59,938 nucleotides of DNA from a virus. The stretch is taken from the IMG/VR virus record IMGVR_UViG_3300044970_000300, positions 1 to 59,938 of that record; one strand, written 5' to 3'. How positions within the stretch are numbered: position 1 is the stretch's first letter; each line of letters begins with the position of its first letter. Of this stretch, positions 57,271 through 59,938 are shown piece by piece. Both the position numbers and the translations under genes were made by a program. Under the pieces are notes generated by a model. That model was not told the origin of the DNA and searched no databases. It saw nothing but the letters and a program-made list of their open reading frames with translations.

Positions 57271-59396
57271 TGGCTGGCCTTAAGAAGATAGACGGATACA
57301 AAGACTTCGTGGTGAACATCTGTCCCGATGGGACGGAAGGCGAGGTCATTGAGTTGTCTGATGTCTTCATTCAGCTACCAAAGAAACCGCTCGCCAAGGA
57401 TATACTATTCAACGGGCTCAAGCGTGAGGAGCAGATGTGGAAGCGTCTACCCGTACCGCAGGACCTGATGCGTATACGCTCGATGGACGAATGGATGGAG
57501 CAGCCCAAGGAGTTCCGCATTAAGCACGCTGAGTTCATCGACCAAGAGTTCCACCGCAGACGCAGCGGTGTATGGTTCTACAACAACGGTGTTCCAACAT
57601 ACATCACAGGTCATCACTATATGCTACTCCAATGGAGTCAGATGGACATCGGCTACGCCAGCTATCTGGACTTCCAGCGCAAGCTATACCTCCACTTTGA
57701 GGCGTGCAAGCAGGACCCTAGATGCGTGGGACAGATATACACTAAGTGTCGACGCTCTGGTTATACGAACATCTGTGGTGCGGCACTGGCCGACGAGGGT
57801 ACGCAGGTATCCAATAAGGTGCTGGGCATTATGTCCAAGACTGGTAAGGACGCGCAGGAGAACATCTTTATGAAGAAGCTCCTACCAATGTTCCGTAGCT
57901 ACCCGTTCTTCTTCAAGCCAATCCAGGACGGCACCACCAACCCTCGCGTTGAGCTAGCGTTCCGCGAGCCCGCGAAGCGAATCACCAAGACCAACAAGGT
58001 GAGCAATCAGACCGAGGCTCTCGATACGGTGATTAACTGGAAGAACTCGGTGGCCAACGCATACGACGGTGAGAAACTGCACTATCTATATCTCGATGAG
58101 GCTGGTAAGTGGGAGAATCCACTGGACATCAACGAGGTATGGCGAATCCACCGCACGTGTCTGCTGGTAGGTAAGAAGATTGTCGGTAAGGCTATGGTGG
58201 GCTCCACGGTGAACCCGTTGGATAAGGGAGGTGCAAATTACAAGAAATTGTATTACGACTCCGACCCCACCAAGCGAAACGAGAACGGTAGGACCAAGTC
58301 TGGCCTGTATAAGATATTCGTACCCGCGTACGAGGCCCTGGAGGGCTTCTTCGACGTTTACGGTATGCCGATAATGGACGACCCATCGGAGCCTACGCTC
58401 ACTATGGACGGCGACGTCATCAGCATCGGAGCCAAGACCTACCTGTCGAACGAGCGCAAGGCGTTGATGCACGACCCATACGAACTCAATGAGGTAATCA
58501 GACAGTTCCCGTGGAGCGAGGAGGAGGCATTCCGCGACTCAACGAAGTCATCACACTTCAACGTGGGCAAGATATACGAGCAGTTGCAGCATAACAGGGA
58601 GATGTACCCAAGCCCAGTCGTAAAGGGTAACTTCGTATGGAAGGACGGTAAGCCCGACAGCGAGGTGCTATGGAACCCTGACTCCAACGGCCGATGGCTA
58701 GTGACGTGGCTGCCGCCCGACGATATCCGAAATAAACGAAAGCAGGAGTTCGGTAAGGTATTCCCTGCCAACGACCACCTCGGTACTGGCGGTGTCGACT
58801 CCTATGACCTCGACAATACGATGGACGGCAGGGGTTCTAAGGGTGCGTGTCACCTGTACAACAAGTTCAATATGAGCTACCCGAGCAATATGTTCGTGGC
58901 TGAGTACGCCAACCGCCCGCCGCTAGCTAGAATCTTCTATGAGGACGTGCTGATGGCTGCGGTGTTCTACGGATATCCGCTGCTCATAGAAAACAACAAG
59001 TACGGGATAGTACGCTACTTCGAGTCGCGTGGATACGACGGATACATTATGGATAGGCCAGAACATCTAAAGGCTCCAGGCTCTAGCTCCAACGTGAAGA
59101 CCAAGGGTATACCGTCCAACTCGCAGGATGTTATACAGGCCCACGCACAGGCAATCGAAGCATTCGTTCACGAACACGTCGGTATGAACGCGGAGACTGG
59201 CGATTACGGCAGGATGTATCTCGACAGGACGCTCGAGGATTGGATTGGATACAGGATTGACGACAGAACAAAGTTTGACTTGACCATCAGTTCGGGGCTG
59301 GCGTTGCTTGCCGCACAGAGGGTTAAGCAGGAGAGAAAGACGGCGGATATGTCAAGTAAAGTGTTCCTCAGACGGTTCAAGGATATAACTCGCTAA
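57270..59396 (+). CDS. terL: Terminase large subunit
   Basis: 708 residues. ATPase: KCRRSGYT at 159-166 is a deviant Walker A of the K-x-R-R-x-G type, and HYLYLDEAGKWE at 271-282 is Walker B with the catalytic Glu. Nuclease: GTGGVDSYDLDN near residue 505 gives the first Asp of an RNase H-type site, with later acidic residues in LIENNKYG and DRTLEDW regions. It packages DNA into proheads through the portal. The Walker A variant and overall layout resemble the terminases of crAss-like and related Bacteroidetes phages. The portal gene follows after its own promoter. Confidence 0.9.
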   Translation: MAGLKKIDGYKDFVVNICPDGTEGEVIELSDVFIQLPKKPLAKDILFNGLKREEQMWKRLPVPQDLMRIRSMDEWMEQPKEFRIKHAEFIDQEFHRRRSGVWFYNNGVPTYITGHHYMLLQWSQMDIGYASYLDFQRKLYLHFEACKQDPRCVGQIYTKCRRSGYTNICGAALADEGTQVSNKVLGIMSKTGKDAQENIFMKKLLPMFRSYPFFFKPIQDGTTNPRVELAFREPAKRITKTNKVSNQTEALDTVINWKNSVANAYDGEKLHYLYLDEAGKWENPLDINEVWRIHRTCLLVGKKIVGKAMVGSTVNPLDKGGANYKKLYYDSDPTKRNENGRTKSGLYKIFVPAYEALEGFFDVYGMPIMDDPSEPTLTMDGDVISIGAKTYLSNERKALMHDPYELNEVIRQFPWSEEEAFRDSTKSSHFNVGKIYEQLQHNREMYPSPVVKGNFVWKDGKPDSEVLWNPDSNGRWLVTWLPPDDIRNKRKQEFGKVFPANDHLGTGGVDSYDLDNTMDGRGSKGACHLYNKFNMSYPSNMFVAEYANRPPLARIFYEDVLMAAVFYGYPLLIENNKYGIVRYFESRGYDGYIMDRPEHLKAPGSSSNVKTKGIPSNSQDVIQAHAQAIEAFVHEHVGMNAETGDYGRMYLDRTLEDWIGYRIDDRTKFDLTISSGLALLAAQRVKQERKTADMSSKVFLRRFKDITR

Positions 59397-59415
59397 CCCA
59401 CAACATATTATTGGG

Positions 59416-59423
59416 TATATTTG
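59416..59423 (+). promoter_or_regulatory. Promoter, -7 box TATATTTG
   Basis: Exact TAnnTTTG, 27 bases before the portal ATG; the string TATATTTGCACATAAAC is the same as at 16472. Confidence 0.7.
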
Positions 59424-59450
59424 CACATAAACTGGGGATAAAGAATAGGT

Positions 59451-59938
59451 ATGGAAAGCAATAACAAGCAGGGGAACTTCCCTGACCCGCTAGCATCTCC
59501 CGAGGCTAAGGCCGCAAAGTCCTACGGACTGAAGTACGCCAGAGCCATCGAGTCGCAGTGGGGACATACGGACGACCACGGCAGCATCTTTAGGAAGCGC
59601 CTGGACGAGTTCGAACGCTACCGCGACTACGCCAACGGCACACAAGACACGAAGATTTACAAGCAGATACTCAATTCGCTGGACCCGAACAACGGTGACG
59701 GCTCACTGCTTAACATCGACTGGTCACCCGTACCCATCATCCCTAAGTTCGTTAAGATTGTCGTAAACAAGATTCTATCTAAGAATCCATACCCCAACGT
59801 GGAGGCAATCGACCCGCTGAGCATCACCGAGAAGGAGCGCAAGAAGGCAGAGCTTAAGTTCAACGTGGAGAACAAGGAGATGCTCCAGCAGGCTAAGATG
59901 GCAGGCATCGAGGTTGGCGCTGAGATTGAGAAGATTCC
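59451..59938 (+). CDS. Portal protein, truncated by the window edge
   Basis: At least 162 residues, open to the last base. It starts MESNNKQGNFPDPLASPEAK; YALKYAR-type and RDYANGTQDTKIYKQIL helices follow, then LLNIDWSPVPIIPKFVKIVVNKILSKNP, which resembles the N-terminal region of crAss-like portal proteins. A second part is charged and helical. Place after terminase and promoter agrees. The rest of the protein is outside the window. Confidence 0.75.
   Translation, partial: MESNNKQGNFPDPLASPEAKAAKSYGLKYARAIESQWGHTDDHGSIFRKRLDEFERYRDYANGTQDTKIYKQILNSLDPNNGDGSLLNIDWSPVPIIPKFVKIVVNKILSKNPYPNVEAIDPLSITEKERKKAELKFNVENKEMLQQAKMAGIEVGAEIEKI

Overview
The window is one continuous piece of a tailed, podovirus-like phage of a Bacteroidota (Bacteroidetes) host. 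The host call rests on promoters: copies of the -7 element TAnnTTTG, typical of this phylum, sit just before gene starts (56, 1970, 9928, 12152, 16472, 22322, 24495, 32544, 33417, 52352, 53553, 59416). Several have a TTTG about 20 bp upstream. Shine-Dalgarno sites are almost absent and TTAATTCA-like leaders are common. The capsid, ring, nozzle and terminase proteins, and their order, recall crAss-like phages and related Bacteroidetes podoviruses. I saw no integrase, tail sheath, tape measure, DNA polymerase or RNA polymerase. The window starts in the last codons of one gene and ends inside the portal gene, so it is not a complete genome.

Layout. 1-12.5 kb (+): receptor-binding fibres (two with C-terminal S74 self-cleaving chaperones), then a block of small genes with holin and spanin candidates. 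12.9-33.1 kb (+): scaffold-like protein, major capsid protein, ring and nozzle proteins, two internal virion proteins, a 2673-residue polyvalent virion protein with a zincin motif, and a lipoprotein shaped like a unimolecular spanin. 33.2-52.4 kb (-): the presumed early/middle operon. It holds tRNA-Arg, class Ia ribonucleotide reductase, a stand-alone DnaA-domain-IV protein, PD-(D/E)xK nucleases, primase-helicase, an annealase/exonuclease/SSB-like recombination set, MazG, a glucosaminidase, a class II glutamine amidotransferase and an amidoligase, plus many small unknown genes. 52.4-53.5 kb: a gene-poor control region with an iteron-like array and divergent promoters, a good candidate origin. 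53.6-59.9 kb (+): M15 peptidase, small genes, a GroES-like protein, terminase and portal.

The most interesting finding is in the minus-strand operon. Two direct-repeat type I hammerhead ribozymes (49645-49694 and 51507-51560) have complete conserved cores and stem III helices that differ in sequence but still pair. They flank exactly the amidoligase gene and one small gene. Cleavage at both would release a discrete 1862-nt two-gene RNA with the end chemistry needed for ligation into a circle. A tRNA-like element without normal D and anticodon arms (51695-51745) lies just upstream in the same leader. The amidoligase, the class II amidotransferase and a gamma-glutamylcyclotransferase-like gene together suggest a phage-encoded amide or peptide modification pathway. 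All functions are inferred from sequence by eye; no database search was run.
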